From: Streptomyces pactum | GTDB taxonomy: Bacteria > Actinomycetota > Actinomycetes > Streptomycetales > Streptomycetaceae | Length of the DNA stretch: 64,000 nucleotides | Reading direction: 5' to 3' | NCBI RefSeq assembly: GCF_016031615.1 | Contig: NZ_JACYXC010000001.1 | Location: forward strand, 3,348,001-3,412,000 | Shown: in pieces, positions 35,608 to 43,713 of the stretch | How the letters are laid out: every line of letters begins with the position of its first letter | Position numbering within the stretch: position 1 is the stretch's first letter | Translations under genes and position numbers: made by a program | Notes under the pieces: model-generated | Told to the model about the DNA's origin: nothing | Databases searched by the model: none | Seen by the model: only the letters and a program-made list of their open reading frames with translations

Positions 35608-35651
35608 GTCCGCATCGCGGAAACCTCGCGACCGGCCGCCGGGGCGGCTGG

Positions 35652-35657
35652 CATCCT
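35652..35657 (+). promoter_or_regulatory. Possible -10 hexamer for leaderless lysE mRNA
   Basis: CATCCT is followed by six nucleotides and the ATG at 35664. The match to TANNNT is imperfect. Confidence 0.35.
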
Positions 35658-35663
35658 GCGCCC

Positions 35664-36356
35664 ATGCTGGGGATAACCGATCTCTCGACCTATCTGGCCG
35701 GCCTCGCGCTGATCATCCTGCTGCCCGGGCCGAACTCGCTGTACGTGGTCTCCGTCGCGGCCCGGCGCGGACCGCGCGTCGGCTACCGCGCGGCCGCCGG
35801 CGTGCTCTGCGGCGACACCGTGCTGATGGTGCTCTCGGCGGGCGGGGTCGCCTCGCTGCTCCAGGGCAGCCCGCTGCTGTTCTCGATCGTGAAGTACGCC
35901 GGCGCCGGCTACCTCAGCTGGCTGGCGGTGGGGATGCTGCGCGGCGCCTGGAAGCTGTGGCGGCAGCGGGCCGCCCGCACCGGGGTGCCGAACGCGGCCG
36001 CCCTCGCCGGGGAGGCCGCGGCGGACGCCGCACCGGCGGCCGGCGGCCCCGCCGAGCGTCCGTACCGCCGGGCCCTGGTGATCAGTCTGCTCAACCCGAA
36101 GGCGATCCTCTTCTTCGTCTCCTTCTTCGTGCAGTTCGTGGACCCGGAGTACGCGCACCCGGCGCTGTCCTTCCTGGCCCTGGGCGCCTGGGCGCAGCTG
36201 TTCAGCTTCACCTACCTGACGATCCTGATCTTCACCGGTTCCCACCTGGCGGCGACCTTCCGCCGCCGGAAGCGGCTGACGGCGGGGCTGTCGGCGGCGG
36301 CCGGCACGGCGTTCCTCGGCTTCGCCGCGAAGCTGTCCCTCACCAGCGCGGCCTGA
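35664..36356 (+). CDS. LysE/RhtB-family amino-acid exporter
   Basis: Membrane exporter of the LysE superfamily, 230 aa, most like leucine-efflux (LeuE) members. The N-terminal signature is LAGLALIILLPGPNSLYVVSVAARRGPRVGYRAAAGVLCGDTVLMVLSAGG and the mid segment is FSIVKYAGAGYLSWLAVGMLRGAWKLWR. A hydrophilic Ala/Pro loop follows, then ALVISLLNPKAILFFVSFFVQFVDP with the conserved NPK. Six hydrophobic segments are expected. It is divergent from the TipA-type regulator, whose operator lies in the shared 116-bp gap, so export of a drug or toxic amino compound under that regulator is plausible (inference). Confidence 0.93.
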   Translation: MLGITDLSTYLAGLALIILLPGPNSLYVVSVAARRGPRVGYRAAAGVLCGDTVLMVLSAGGVASLLQGSPLLFSIVKYAGAGYLSWLAVGMLRGAWKLWRQRAARTGVPNAAALAGEAAADAAPAAGGPAERPYRRALVISLLNPKAILFFVSFFVQFVDPEYAHPALSFLALGAWAQLFSFTYLTILIFTGSHLAATFRRRKRLTAGLSAAAGTAFLGFAAKLSLTSAA

Positions 36357-36420
36357 CCCGCGCCGCTCCCCCGCTCCCCGTCCGGCCCCGTGCGGCTCCG
36401 TTCCGCCCCGCCACACCCCG

Positions 36421-36447
36421 CGCCCCCGTCCCCGTCTCCCGGGGGCG
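36421..36447. terminator. Hairpin between convergent LysE and small gene
   Basis: CGCCCCCG (36421-36428) pairs with CGGGGGCG (36440-36447) around an 11-nt loop, between the stops at 36356 and 36475. Confidence 0.55.
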
Positions 36448-36474
36448 GGGGCGCGGGGTTGCGGGCACCACCGG

Positions 36475-36750
36475 TCAGTCGAGCGCCCGGTACTCCGCGC
36501 AGGGGAAGGCCAGCTCGGGGTGGTCCACCATGTACAGGTCCCCGTGGATGGCGGACATCGCCCAGTGCCACGCCTCGTCGTGGAAGACCAGGCCCCGGTA
36601 CGGGGCGTCCGGCGGTTCGTAGGGGTACCACTCCACGGCGGCCACGCCCGCCGCGGTCGCCGTCAGACCGCCGTACCGCCGCATCACCCAGGCGTAGGCC
36701 CGCCGCTCCGCCGCCAGGTAGCTGACGTACTCCTCCTCGGTCCAGGTCAT
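36475..36750 (-). CDS. Small conserved protein (MTWTEEEYVSYL type)
   Basis: Soluble 91-aa protein without a named function. It starts MTWTEEEYVSYLAAERRAYAWVMRRYGGLTATAAGVAAVEWYPYEPPDAPYRGLVFHDEAWHWAMSAI and is rich in Trp, Tyr and Glu, with no membrane segment. Similar small proteins occur across Streptomyces. ATG 36750 is favoured because a TATCGT hexamer lies exactly 6 nt upstream, which predicts a leaderless mRNA. Third codon positions are strongly G/C, supporting a real gene. It is convergent with LysE and divergent from hppA. Confidence 0.8.
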   Translation of the reverse strand: MTWTEEEYVSYLAAERRAYAWVMRRYGGLTATAAGVAAVEWYPYEPPDAPYRGLVFHDEAWHWAMSAIHGDLYMVDHPELAFPCAEYRALD

Positions 36751-36756
36751 GCCAGG

Positions 36757-36762
36757 ACGATA
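36757..36762 (-). promoter_or_regulatory. -10 hexamer for leaderless small-gene mRNA
   Basis: TATCGT on the minus strand is followed by six nucleotides and the ATG at 36750. Confidence 0.5.
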
Positions 36763-36951
36763 GGCGGTGCCCCCGCCCGCTCCTCCCCCGGGCTTCTCGC
36801 CCGGGAGAGCGCCCAGGAGAGGGCCCGGCCCCACGGGCCGCAACGGGTCGGCCGGCTCGCCCGGTGGTCCGCCGCGCGGAGCACCCGCCGCGAGCACGGC
36901 GGGCGTACGTGGGCCGGCCGCCGGACCGCCGGCCGAAGACACCCGGCCCGG

Positions 36952-36973
36952 AAAACTGTTTTACGGAATTCCG
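36952..36973. promoter_or_regulatory. Two adjacent palindromes upstream of hppA
   Basis: AAAACTGTTTT (36952-36962, dyad around one base) and CGGAATTCCG (36964-36973, perfect) lie side by side in an unusually AT-rich patch, about 262 bp before hppA. The 472-bp gap 36763-37234 contains no gene; it is the most AT-rich long intergenic stretch of the window and probably the hppA control region. Confidence 0.45.
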
Positions 36974-37152
36974 CCACCCGCACTTTCCCCATTAACGCAT
37001 GGCCTTACCGGGGTCAGCGTCCCACATCCGTTACTTCGTCCGGGGGAATCACCCGCCGCCAAACCTGCTGTTCCGCGCCGGTGATGACGAATTGCCTTTC
37101 AACAGCTCCTTTCCGGCCTGATGCGGCTCCTTACAATCCGTCCACATCGTGA

Positions 37153-37169
37153 GCTCAGGACGCCTGAGC
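37153..37169. promoter_or_regulatory. 7-bp inverted repeat in the hppA leader
   Basis: GCTCAGG (37153-37159) and CCTGAGC (37163-37169) are exact complements around ACG, 66 bp before the hppA ATG. It may be an operator or a leader hairpin. Confidence 0.45.
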
Positions 37170-37234
37170 GTGGCGGCTGTGACCGCGGTCGCGGAACGGC
37201 TGCGCGCCCATGTGCCAAACGTCAAGGAGGACGA

Positions 37235-39670
37235 ATGGCGGGGCCTCTCACCCCTCATCAGCTTGACTTCTCATCATCTCTGGCCGCGGCGGAACTGACC
37301 GCCGGCAACCGTGCGATCGTGCTGGTGATCGCCGGTGTCGCGCTGGCGGCCATCGCCGTGGGCGTGGTGCTCGTACGGCAGGTGCTCGCCGCCGGCGAGG
37401 GCACGGACGCCATGAAGAAAATCGCGGCCGCCGTGCAGGAGGGGGCCAATGCCTATCTGGCCCGGCAACTGCGTACCCTCGCCGGATTCGCGGTGGTCGT
37501 CTTCTTCCTGCTCATGCTGCTGCCCGCGGACGACTGGGCGCAGCGGCTGGGCCGGTCCCTGTTCTTCCTGGTCGGCGCGGTATTCTCGGCGGCCACCGGT
37601 TATCTCGGAATGTGGCTGGCCGTCCGCAGCAATGTGCGCGTGGCCGCGGCCGCCCGTGAGGCGACCCCGGCCGCGACCGTCCCCGCAGATTCCGGAGGGG
37701 TTTCCCCCGCCGTCCCGCCGGCGGCACCGGATCTGACGGCGGTTTCCCACAAGGCCATGAAGATCGCCTTCCGCACCGGCGGGGTGGTCGGCATGTTCAC
37801 CGTGGGGCTGGGGCTGCTCGGCGCCGCCTGCGTGGTGCTGGTGTACGCGGCCGACGCCCCCAAGGTGCTGGAGGGGTTCGGCCTGGGCGCCGCCCTCATC
37901 GCCATGTTCATGCGGGTCGGCGGCGGCATCTTCACCAAGGCCGCCGACGTCGGCGCGGACCTGGTCGGCAAGGTCGAGCAGGGCATCCCGGAGGACGACC
38001 CGCGCAACGCCGCGACCATCGCCGACAACGTGGGCGACAACGTCGGCGACTGCGCGGGCATGGCCGCCGACCTGTTCGAGTCGTACGCGGTCACGCTGGT
38101 CGCCGCGCTGATCCTCGGCAAGGTGGCGTTCGGCGACGCCGGGCTGGCCTTCCCGCTGCTCGTCCCCGCCATCGGCGTGGTCACCGCCATGATCGGCATC
38201 TTCGCGGTGGCCCCGCGCCGCGCCGACCGCAGCGGCATGTCCGCGATCAACCGGGGCTTCTTCATCTCGGCGGCGATCTCGCTGGTGCTGGTGGCCGTCG
38301 CGGTCTTCGTCTACCTGCCGTCCTCGTACGCGGACCTGGACGGTGTCACCGACCACGAGATCCTCGCCCACGAGGGCGACCCGCGGGTGCTGGCCCTGGT
38401 CGCGGTGGCCATCGGCATCGTGCTCGCCGCGCTCATCCAGCAGCTCACCGGCTACTTCACCGAGACCAGCCGGCGGCCGGTCCGGGACATCGGCAAGACC
38501 TCGCTCACCGGGCCCGCCACCGTGGTTCTCTCCGGCATCTCCATCGGGCTGGAGTCCGCGGTGTACTCGGCGGTGCTCATCGGGCTCGGCGTCTACGGCG
38601 CCTTCCTGCTCGGCGGCACCAGCATCATGCTGGCGCTGTTCGCCGTCGCCCTGGCCGGCACCGGGCTGCTCACCACCGTCGGCGTGATCGTGGCCATGGA
38701 CACCTTCGGCCCGGTCTCCGACAACGCCCAGGGCATCGCCGAGATGTCCGGGGACGTGGAGGGCGCGGGCGCCCAGGTGCTCACCGACCTGGACGCGGTC
38801 GGCAACACGACCAAGGCCATCACCAAGGGCATCGCCATCGCCACCGCGGTGCTGGCCGCCGCGGCGCTGTTCGGCTCGTACCGGGACGCCATCGCCGAGG
38901 CGGTCGCCGACGTGAACGCGGACGTGACCGGGGAGATGAACCTGAGCCTGGACATCTCCCAGCCGAACAACCTGGTCGGGCTGGTCCTCGGCGCCGCCGT
39001 CGTCTTCCTCTTCTCCGGGCTGGCGATCAACGCGGTCTCCCGGTCGGCGGGCGCGGTGGTCTTCGAGGTCCGGCGGCAGTTCCGGGAGAAGCCCGGGATC
39101 ATGGACCACACGGAGCAGCCGGAGTACGGGCGGGTGGTGGACATCTGCACCAAGGACGCGCTGCGTGAACTCGCCACCCCGGGCCTGCTGGCGGTGATGG
39201 CTCCCATCACGGTCGGCTTCGCACTGGGCATCGGCGCGCTCGGGTCCTTCCTGGCCGGCGCGATCGGCGCCGGCACCCTGATGGCCGTGTTCCTGGCGAA
39301 CTCCGGCGGCGCCTGGGACAACGCGAAGAAGCTGGTGGAGGACGGCCACCACGGCGGCAAGGGCAGTGAGGCGCACGCCGCCACGGTCATCGGCGACACG
39401 GTCGGCGACCCGTTCAAGGACACCGCCGGGCCGGCCATCAACCCGCTGCTGAAGGTGATGAACCTGGTGGCGCTGCTGATCGCGCCCGCGGTGGTGAAGT
39501 TCTCCTACGGCGACGACACCAGCCCGGGGCTGCGCGCCGGGATCGCGGTCCTCGCCGCGCTGGTCATCGTCGGCGCGGTGTACGTGTCCAAGCGGCGCGG
39601 CATCGCGGTGGGCGACGAGGGCGGCGCCGAGCGGGTCACGCAGTCCGCCGACCCGGCGGTGGTGTCCTGA
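37235..39670 (+). CDS. hppA: Membrane-bound proton-pumping pyrophosphatase
   Basis: Couples pyrophosphate hydrolysis to ion export across the membrane; 811 aa with about 16 hydrophobic segments. The substrate site is FTKAADVGADLVGKVEQGIPEDDPRNAATIADNVGDNVGDCAGMAADLFESY, and the second acidic set is GDTVGDPFKDTAGPAINPLLKVMNLVALLIAP. The residue after GNTT is Lys (GNTTKAITKG), the mark of the K+-independent H+-pumping class. An N-terminal extension and an Ala/Pro loop near residues 140-165 are Streptomyces-like. ATG 37235 has an ideal AAGGAGG site. It is not in an operon; a terminator follows. Confidence 0.97.
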   Translation: MAGPLTPHQLDFSSSLAAAELTAGNRAIVLVIAGVALAAIAVGVVLVRQVLAAGEGTDAMKKIAAAVQEGANAYLARQLRTLAGFAVVVFFLLMLLPADDWAQRLGRSLFFLVGAVFSAATGYLGMWLAVRSNVRVAAAAREATPAATVPADSGGVSPAVPPAAPDLTAVSHKAMKIAFRTGGVVGMFTVGLGLLGAACVVLVYAADAPKVLEGFGLGAALIAMFMRVGGGIFTKAADVGADLVGKVEQGIPEDDPRNAATIADNVGDNVGDCAGMAADLFESYAVTLVAALILGKVAFGDAGLAFPLLVPAIGVVTAMIGIFAVAPRRADRSGMSAINRGFFISAAISLVLVAVAVFVYLPSSYADLDGVTDHEILAHEGDPRVLALVAVAIGIVLAALIQQLTGYFTETSRRPVRDIGKTSLTGPATVVLSGISIGLESAVYSAVLIGLGVYGAFLLGGTSIMLALFAVALAGTGLLTTVGVIVAMDTFGPVSDNAQGIAEMSGDVEGAGAQVLTDLDAVGNTTKAITKGIAIATAVLAAAALFGSYRDAIAEAVADVNADVTGEMNLSLDISQPNNLVGLVLGAAVVFLFSGLAINAVSRSAGAVVFEVRRQFREKPGIMDHTEQPEYGRVVDICTKDALRELATPGLLAVMAPITVGFALGIGALGSFLAGAIGAGTLMAVFLANSGGAWDNAKKLVEDGHHGGKGSEAHAATVIGDTVGDPFKDTAGPAINPLLKVMNLVALLIAPAVVKFSYGDDTSPGLRAGIAVLAALVIVGAVYVSKRRGIAVGDEGGAERVTQSADPAVVS

Positions 39671-39700
39671 CCCCGGTCGCCGTACCGCGGACGAGGCGGC

Positions 39701-39734
39701 GGGCGGGCGGTGCGCTCCGGCGCGCCGCCCGCCC
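39701..39734 (+). terminator. Terminator after hppA
   Basis: GGGCGGGCGG (39701-39710) pairs with CCGCCCGCCC (39725-39734), extended inward by one wobble and GCGC/GCGC, with a 4-nt loop, 31 nt after the stop. Confidence 0.7.
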
Positions 39735-39905
39735 GTCCGCGTGACGGGCCCCGCACGACCCCGCCCGCGTGACGGGCCCCCACGGCCCCGTCGGCCCGTC
39801 CGCGGGGCGAGCCCCCTCACGACCGCGCCCGCCCCGTCCGCGTGATCAGCCCCACGACCCCGTCCGCGTGACGGGTCCGGTGCCCCGTCCGCAGGACGAG
39901 TCCCA
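39731..39905. repeat. Degenerate CGTCCGCGTGACGGG tandem repeats
   Basis: Between hppA and the lipoprotein gene the unit CCGTCCGCGTGACGGGCC, with CACGACCCCG spacers, recurs about six times with variation. The repeat has no coding content I can support. Confidence 0.6.
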
Positions 39906-40023
39906 TGACACAACCGCCTCGGGGCAAAAAGTGCAAGCGGTGCCATAGGGGATGCATGCCCGGGGGTCCGCCGGGCCCGGCCGTGTATGTTCCGAGGCCA
40001 GAGCCATGGAAGGGACCTGTCCG

Positions 40024-40593
40024 GTGAACAAGAAGCTCATGGCGGCACTGTCCGGCGGTGCGGCACTCGTACTGGCCCTGAGCGGATGCAGTGACGGCGA
40101 CGACGGCGAGAAGAAGGTCGACGCCTGGGCCAAGGAGGTCTGCGACGCGGCACAGCCGCAGTTGAAGAACATCCTGGAGGCCAGCACGGCGATCGAGGCG
40201 GTGACCGACGAGCAGGACCCCAAGAAGTACCAGGAGGCCAGCTCGACGGCGTACCAGAAGATCTCCGACGGTTACGCGGCACTTGCCAAGGCGGTGCAGA
40301 AGGCCGGCGCCCCGCCCGTGGACGGGGGCGAGAAGAGCCAGACGGAGGCCGTCAAGGGGCTCAACGCGGCCTCCCAGCGCTACGCGGCCCTCAAGACCTC
40401 GGTCGACGAGCTGAACACCGGGGACAAGGGTGAGTTCGCCCAGGGCCTCCGGGAGATCCAGGAGGAGCCCCCGAAGATCGTGAAGGCGGCCACCACCTCC
40501 ATGAAGAACCTGCAGGGCGGTGAGCTGGGCCAGGCGATGGCGCAGCAGCCGGGCTGCCAGAAGGTCGCGGACTCGGTCTCCCCGGCCTCCTGA
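40024..40593 (+). CDS. Small secreted lipoprotein
   Basis: Predicted lipoprotein of 189 aa. The signal peptide VNKKLMAALSGGAALVLALSGCSDG ends in the lipobox LSGC, with Cys near residue 23. The mature part is helical and charged (KKVDAWAKEVCDAAQPQLKNILEASTAIEAVTDEQDPKKYQEASSTAYQKI and LKTSVDELNTGDKGEFAQGLREIQEEPPKIVKAATTSMKNL), with two further cysteines (EVCDAA and QPGCQK) that could form a disulfide. GTG 40024 has GGAAGGG with about 8-nt spacing. It is a Streptomyces small secreted protein type of unknown role, next to hppA as in S. coelicolor by my recollection. Confidence 0.88.
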   Translation: MNKKLMAALSGGAALVLALSGCSDGDDGEKKVDAWAKEVCDAAQPQLKNILEASTAIEAVTDEQDPKKYQEASSTAYQKISDGYAALAKAVQKAGAPPVDGGEKSQTEAVKGLNAASQRYAALKTSVDELNTGDKGEFAQGLREIQEEPPKIVKAATTSMKNLQGGELGQAMAQQPGCQKVADSVSPAS

Positions 40594-40625
40594 CCGGGCA
40601 TCTCGGCGTCCGGGGCCTCCCCGGT

Positions 40626-40658
40626 CTCCCGGCGGCCGGGCGTCCCGGTCGCCGGGAG
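40626..40658 (+). terminator. Terminator after the lipoprotein gene
   Basis: CTCCCGGCG (40626-40634) pairs perfectly with CGCCGGGAG (40650-40658) around a 15-nt loop, 33 nt after the stop. Confidence 0.5.
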
Positions 40659-40827
40659 GTCCCGGTTGCCGGCCGGGAGACTTCCGGATGGCCCTCGCCG
40701 GCCGGCTGCGACCTCCCCGGACGGCCGGGGCCCGGGCGTCCGGGGGTGACCGGTCCCGACGCGACCGTCCGCACGGGGCCGCCGGCTGACGGACCGCCGG
40801 CCTGACGGTTCGCCGGTCCGCCGCCCC

Positions 40828-40888
40828 GACCGTCCGGCGCCCTGACCGTCCGGCGCCCTGACCGTCCGGCGCCCTGACGGTCCGACGG
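40828..40888. repeat. 16-bp tandem repeat, three exact copies
   Basis: GACCGTCCGGCGCCCT is repeated exactly at 40828-40843, 40844-40859 and 40860-40875, followed by a degenerate fourth copy. It sits in the 471-bp gap 40594-41064, which contains no supported gene. Confidence 0.8.
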
Positions 40889-41052
40889 CCGCCGCGGCGT
40901 CCGGTGGCCCGGTGGGGCCGTCGGCGCCGTCGATGCCGTCCGGCGCCCGCCCGCGACCGGTGCCGCGCACCCGGTGCGCCGGTGTCCCGCACGCCGCCCG
41001 CACGCCCCGGCGGGCCCGGTCCGCCGGGGCGTCGGCGGCCACCGGCAGCCGC

Positions 41053-41058
41053 GACAAT
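41053..41058 (+). promoter_or_regulatory. -10 hexamer for methyltransferase mRNA
   Basis: GACAAT is followed by six nucleotides and the GTG at 41065, a leaderless arrangement. The GGAGCG between could act as a weak ribosome site instead. Confidence 0.4.
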
Positions 41059-41064
41059 GGAGCG

Positions 41065-42687
41065 GTGAGTACGCACCCGCAGACCGCCCTGCCCCTCGCG
41101 GACCCCGCCCGGACCGCCCGTCTCCGCGCCGCGCTGCTGGCCGCCGGATTCACCGCCGACGGCCTCCTCGACCTGCTCGGTGCGCCCGCCTACGCGGCGC
41201 TCGCCCGCGGCGAGACCGTGCCGGCCGAGCGCGCCACCCGGCAGGACGGGCCGCTGGCGACCCTGGTGCGGCTGTTCCTGCTCCAGCGGCCGGTGCCGTA
41301 CCGGCAGGCGGACGCGGTGCTCCCGCTCGCCGAGTGCCTGGCGGACGGCTGGCTGGTCGGGGACGGCGGCACCGGGGAGGGCCCGGCCGAGCAGGTCCGC
41401 GCGGTCGTGGACATCCGCCCGTACGGCGGGCCGGAGGGCGAGGACTGGTGGATCGTCTCCGACCTCGGCTGCGCCGTCGGCGGGGCCAACGGGGCCGCCG
41501 CCGCGCGCGGGGTGGACCGCTCGCGGCTGGTCCTCGGCGTGGGCGGGGCCTCCACCACGCTCGCCGGGGTCACCGTCCGGAAGCCGGCGGGCAAGGCCCT
41601 GGACCTGGGTACCGGCTCCGGCATCCAGGCGCTGCACGCGACCCGGCACGCCACCCGGGTCACCGCCACCGACGTCAATCCGCGCGCCCTGGAGTTCACC
41701 CGGCTCACCCTGGCGCTGTCCGGGGCCCCCGAGGCCGATCTGCGGCAGGGCTCGCTCTTCGAGCCGGTCGCGGGGGAGACCTTCGACCTCATCGTCTCCA
41801 ACCCCCCGTTCGTGATCTCCCCGGCCCGGTCGGCCCCGGCCGGACCGGACACCGACGGACCGGACACCGACGGCACGGACGCGGACGCCTCGCCGTTCGG
41901 CCGGCTGGTGTACCGGGACGGCGGGCTGGGCGGGGACGCGCTGTGCCGGACGCTGGTCCGCGAGTCCGCCGCCCACCTCAACGACGGCGGCTGGTGCCAG
42001 CTGCTCGCCAACTGGGAACACGTGGCCGGCGAGGACTGGCGGGACCGGCTGCGGTCCTGGGTGCCGGACGGCTGCGACGCCTGGATCGTGCAGCGCGAGG
42101 TCCAGGACGTCACCCAGTACGCCGAGCTGTGGCTGCGGGACGCCGGTGACCACCTCGGCGACCCGGCACGCTACGCCGCCCGGTACGACGCCTGGCTGGA
42201 GGAGTTCCGGTCCCGGGGGACCACGGCCGTCGGCTTCGGCTGGATCACGCTCCGCAAAACCGGTGCCGCCCGGCCCTCGGTGGTCGTCGAGGAGTGGCCG
42301 CACCCGGTCGAACAGCCCCTCGGAGCGGTGATCGCGGACCACTTCGACCGGCAGGACTACCTGCGGGAGCACGACGACGCCGCCCTGCTGGGCGCGCGGT
42401 TCCGACTGGCCGACGAGGTGGTGCAGGAGCAGATCGGGCTGCCCGGCGCGGAGGACCCGGAGCACGTGGTGCTGCGGCAGAACCGCGGGATGCGGCGGGC
42501 CACCGAGGTGGACACGGTGGGCGCGGGCTTCGCCGGGGTGTGCGACGGGTCGCTCAGCGCCGGACGCATCCTGGACGCCATCGCCCAGCTCCTCGGGGAG
42601 GACCCGGTCCTGCTGCGCGACCGCACCCCGGAGGCCATCCGGCTGCTGGTGGAGCAGGGCTTCCTGGTGCCGGTCGGGGACGAGTAG
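41065..42687 (+). CDS. Class I SAM methyltransferase, N5-glutamine/RsmC-like (DUF7059/DUF7782 type)
   Basis: Cytoplasmic protein of 540 aa with a central methyltransferase domain. Residues 1-150 form an N-terminal winged-helix-like region (LLAAGFTADGLLDLLGAPAYAALARGE). The SAM site is GKALDLGTGSGIQALHATRHATRVTATDVNPRALEFTRLTL and the catalytic loop is the NPPF motif in FDLIVSNPPFVISP, which marks methylation of planar nitrogens (amide, adenine or guanine). Residues after about 400 form a C-terminal domain with VVLRQNRGMRRATEVDTVGAGFAGVCDGSLSAGRILDAIAQLL. The target is unknown. Streptomyces genomes place this gene upstream of topA. Confidence 0.9.
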   Translation: MSTHPQTALPLADPARTARLRAALLAAGFTADGLLDLLGAPAYAALARGETVPAERATRQDGPLATLVRLFLLQRPVPYRQADAVLPLAECLADGWLVGDGGTGEGPAEQVRAVVDIRPYGGPEGEDWWIVSDLGCAVGGANGAAAARGVDRSRLVLGVGGASTTLAGVTVRKPAGKALDLGTGSGIQALHATRHATRVTATDVNPRALEFTRLTLALSGAPEADLRQGSLFEPVAGETFDLIVSNPPFVISPARSAPAGPDTDGPDTDGTDADASPFGRLVYRDGGLGGDALCRTLVRESAAHLNDGGWCQLLANWEHVAGEDWRDRLRSWVPDGCDAWIVQREVQDVTQYAELWLRDAGDHLGDPARYAARYDAWLEEFRSRGTTAVGFGWITLRKTGAARPSVVVEEWPHPVEQPLGAVIADHFDRQDYLREHDDAALLGARFRLADEVVQEQIGLPGAEDPEHVVLRQNRGMRRATEVDTVGAGFAGVCDGSLSAGRILDAIAQLLGEDPVLLRDRTPEAIRLLVEQGFLVPVGDE

Positions 42688-42910
42688 CGGGGCGCGGGCC
42701 ACGGCCCGGCCCCGGGGCGCGGGACGCCCGGGCCGTGGTGCCGCGGGCCAGCGGCCCCGGCGGAGCGGGTGGGACGACGGGACCGCAGGGACACGTAGGG
42801 CCGAAGGGGCAGGAGGACCTGGTGGGGCAAGAGGGGCCGGTGGGGCGTTTCCGGCCATGTCCGACGCGCGGTGTTCACCGGGGGTTCGTCCCGCCGATCC
42901 CCCCGGGTGG

Positions 42911-42916
42911 CACGCT
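42911..42916 (+). promoter_or_regulatory. Possible -10 hexamer for leaderless small membrane gene
   Basis: CACGCT is followed by six nucleotides and the ATG at 42923. No Shine-Dalgarno is present. Confidence 0.35.
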
Positions 42917-42922
42917 GCCCCC

Positions 42923-43120
42923 ATGGAGAGCGGACCTGCGATCTTCGCCGCGGTGGTATTCGCCCTGTTCGGCACCGGACTGCTGCTGTGGACGGCGGTC
43001 CGCGCCGGCCGGCGCCTGCCGGTGGCGGCCGGCGCCCATCCCGTCATCGGGCCGGCGCTGTCCACGTTCTTCGGCGCCGTCGCGCTGGCCGGTGCCGTCT
43101 GGTGCCTGGCCCACGTCTGA
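42923..43120 (+). CDS. Small two-helix membrane protein
   Basis: Product of 65 aa, MESGPAIFAAVVFALFGTGLLLWTAVRAGRRLPVAAGAHPVIGPALSTFFGAVALAGAVWCLAHV, with two hydrophobic helices joined by a basic loop. This gives both ends outside or both inside; the positive loop favours a cytoplasmic loop. Similar short proteins precede topA in Streptomyces. The function is unknown. The start is the first ATG before the hydrophobic stretch, with a -10-like element six bases upstream. Confidence 0.7.
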   Translation: MESGPAIFAAVVFALFGTGLLLWTAVRAGRRLPVAAGAHPVIGPALSTFFGAVALAGAVWCLAHV

Positions 43121-43713
43121 CCGGACCGGCCGGCCCCCGTGACCGGTACGGGCCCCTCCGTTCCGTACCGTTCCGTACCGTCACCGCGCCCGGCCCGCCA
43201 CGTACCCCCGCCCGGTACGGTCACCACGCACCGGACCCGGCCCCCGCGGTGGCCCGCACGCGCGGCCCGGCCCCGCCGCCGGCCGCGGATCCGGCCCGCA
43301 CACGCTTCGGCGGGAACGGTTCGGACGACGGGTGCGTCACATCCGCCGGCCCCCTCCCCGTTCCGCCGCGGGCGCCGCCGGCGCGGTGCCCGCCCGTCCG
43401 GTACGGCCCCCGCGCCGGCCCGTCCCGCCCGCCGGACACCGGGGTCCGCCGGGCGGCCGGGCGGTGTCCGGGGCGGCGCCCAGGGGTACCCGGCGGGGGT
43501 GCCGGAGCGCGGGTTGCGGAGATGTCCGAGAAGGCCGTGCACCGGTCCAGGCGGCAGACAGGCCGCTTGTCGGGTTACCGTTCGAGTGGCGTTGTGGGCT
43601 TTTTCCGTTTGACACGGGGGCGGGATGTACCGTCACACTCCGCAGCGTCACCGTAATGACACGGAGCCGTAGAGGTCCCGTTCACCGAGCGCCGACCGGA
43701 GAGAAGAGCGAAG
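43121..43713. promoter_or_regulatory. topA upstream region
   Basis: This 593-bp gene-free region carries GTACCGT/CCGTACC repeats near 43145-43230. It ends in a less GC-rich promoter area. A perfect TTGACA hexamer lies at 43609-43614, and TACCGT at 43628-43633 is a -10-like hexamer, but the 13-bp spacing is short, so the true pairing is unclear. Confidence 0.45.

Noticed and set aside
39817..43542. A roughly 1240-codon minus-strand frame opposite the lipoprotein and methyltransferase genes
   Set aside because: Shadow of GC-rich plus-strand genes; no motifs, and both plus-strand proteins have clear families.
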